DNA from: Macrothele yani | Taxonomy: Eukaryota; Arthropoda; Arachnida; Araneae; Macrothelidae | Length of the DNA: 64,000 bases | Assembly (NCBI GenBank): GCA_039090855.1 | Contig: CM076996.1 | Coordinates: 46,342,469 to 46,406,468 of the forward strand | Direction: 5' to 3' | Part shown: piece by piece, positions 63,701 to 64,000 of the stretch | How the letters are laid out: every line of letters starts with the position of its first letter | Position numbering within the stretch: the stretch's first letter is position 1 | The notes under the pieces: generated by a model | Databases searched by the model: none | Seen by the model: the letters and a program-made list of their open reading frames with translations, nothing else | Told to the model about the DNA's origin: nothing | Translations under genes and position numbers: made by a program

Positions 63701-63963
63701 GAATGGGTCTCTTCTAGTGAAAAAGCAGCACAGCTTCCGAAGCTGATCGCCTTGGCAGGCCTCGAACGGAGAGATAATGTGTGGGTGAGTTGGAGGGAGG
63801 ATAAAGGAAGTGACCGAACAGGATTACACTAGCAGGCGCGTGCTGTGAAAATGCAGCTGCCTGTTTTTGGGACGCTTTCGGTAATCCTTTGGAGTTTATT
63901 TATAATCATCATCTAGGCTCATGGGGGTCCAGACCCCCAGGACCTCCCCTCCCTACGCCCCTG
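60780..63963 (-). mobile_element. hAT element, complete ends, 8-bp target duplication
   Basis: Ends CAGGGACGTAGGCAGGATTT at 60780 and CAGGGGCGTAGGGAGGGGAG on the minus strand from 63963. Target duplication CCGTAAGA (60772-60779) versus CCGTAACA (63964-63971), 7 of 8. Length 3184 bp, with one long decayed gene on the minus strand. Confidence 0.93.
61113..63447 (-). pseudogene. hAT transposase (ZMYM1/DUF4371 type), four stops and one frameshift
   Basis: Start MSKRLCSLHDYFSKK at 63447. A Ser/Glu-rich N-terminus leads to a TTF-type zinc-finger start (NLRFQIKWLERWKWLSYS). A frameshift near 63110 follows. From there one frame runs to the end: KPFKKWKHAVEQYNYHQTT, VLLCG then TAA 62790, LALRGHCEFGTF and FRSILRFGLKMAAKE (DUF4371), TGA 62514, ILADETADTGKTEQFSLSLR, GQGYDEASAMAGKVSGAQAV, FVHCSTHSLNLAISGAC (catalytic core with D and the CxxH region), TRWVDRHNSVSTF, TAG 61686, then the hAT dimerisation end ILCVLPVSTSSVERF, TGA 61233, RIKSYLRSTTSEDRLSIL, stop 61113. 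The overall layout is complete, only point damage. Confidence 0.92.
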
Positions 63964-64000
63964 CCGTAACACAGGAGAGCACCTCCCATTCATTTACTGG
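63964..64000. other. Flank beyond the hAT element
   Basis: Begins with the duplicated target CCGTAACA. The remaining bases to the window end are too short and diverged to confirm as the rest of the interrupted SINE. Confidence 0.5.

Noticed and set aside
1..64000. Host gene with introns
   Set aside because: I looked for conserved non-transposon protein blocks flanked by splice-like sites and found none I could support; gene prediction with RNA data would be needed.

Overview
This window is repeat-dominated nuclear DNA of a eukaryote, most probably an arthropod. I favour a chelicerate, at low confidence, from the mix of tRNA-derived SINEs and Tc1/mariner families. I found no convincing intact host gene. 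Almost every protein-like open frame is a transposase or other mobile-element protein, usually interrupted by stops or frameshifts, and most of the remaining open frames are antisense or off-frame shadows of these.

Layout: 1-3176 holds the end of a Tc1-like element, a reverse-strand SINE and three copies of a second tRNA-derived repeat. 3177-13070 holds six IS630/Tc1/mariner elements (two with a DDD-type triad), a full SINE with 11-bp target duplications, a (GA)n-containing foldback, and a mariner inserted inside a long SINE. 13480-20845 holds the 3' end of a non-LTR retrotransposon split by a mariner, an uncharacterised repeat split by a Tc1 element, and one Tc1 element nested in another. 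21600-27175 holds a hairpin, two Tc1 elements and a mariner fused to a Tc1 fragment. 27200-32200 is mostly unassigned, with SINEs, a Penelope-like fragment and two foldback regions, one of them a run of three consecutive hairpins. 33000-35860 holds rearranged Tc1 pieces, a DDxD element and an internally deleted mariner.

35855-39520 is a tandem array with a monomer of about 146 bp, containing a TTAA-flanked foldback MITE and an internal duplication of roughly 850 bp. 39554-45401 holds a Tc1 with nested fragments, a mariner split by a SINE with a perfect 12-bp duplication, another full SINE, and a Tc1 element whose transposase is the longest uninterrupted frame in the window but has lost its first catalytic Asp. 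45787-47849 is a broken copy of a multicopy arthropod protein family of unknown function. 48710-56423 holds several decayed Tc1 copies and a third tRNA-like repeat. 56431-64000 holds foldbacks, a second copy of the uncharacterised repeat, several SINEs, a SINE-junction tandem array and a complete but decayed hAT element with an 8-bp target duplication, itself inserted in a SINE.

The genes do not form a pathway. The story is layered insertion: SINE into mariner, mariner into SINE and LINE, Tc1 into Tc1, hAT into SINE. This gives a relative chronology readable from target duplications and repeated ends. The best candidates for something undescribed are the orphan repeat at 16070/57068, the triple hairpin at 32043, the tRNA-bearing foldback at 58663, and the unclassified protein family at 45787.
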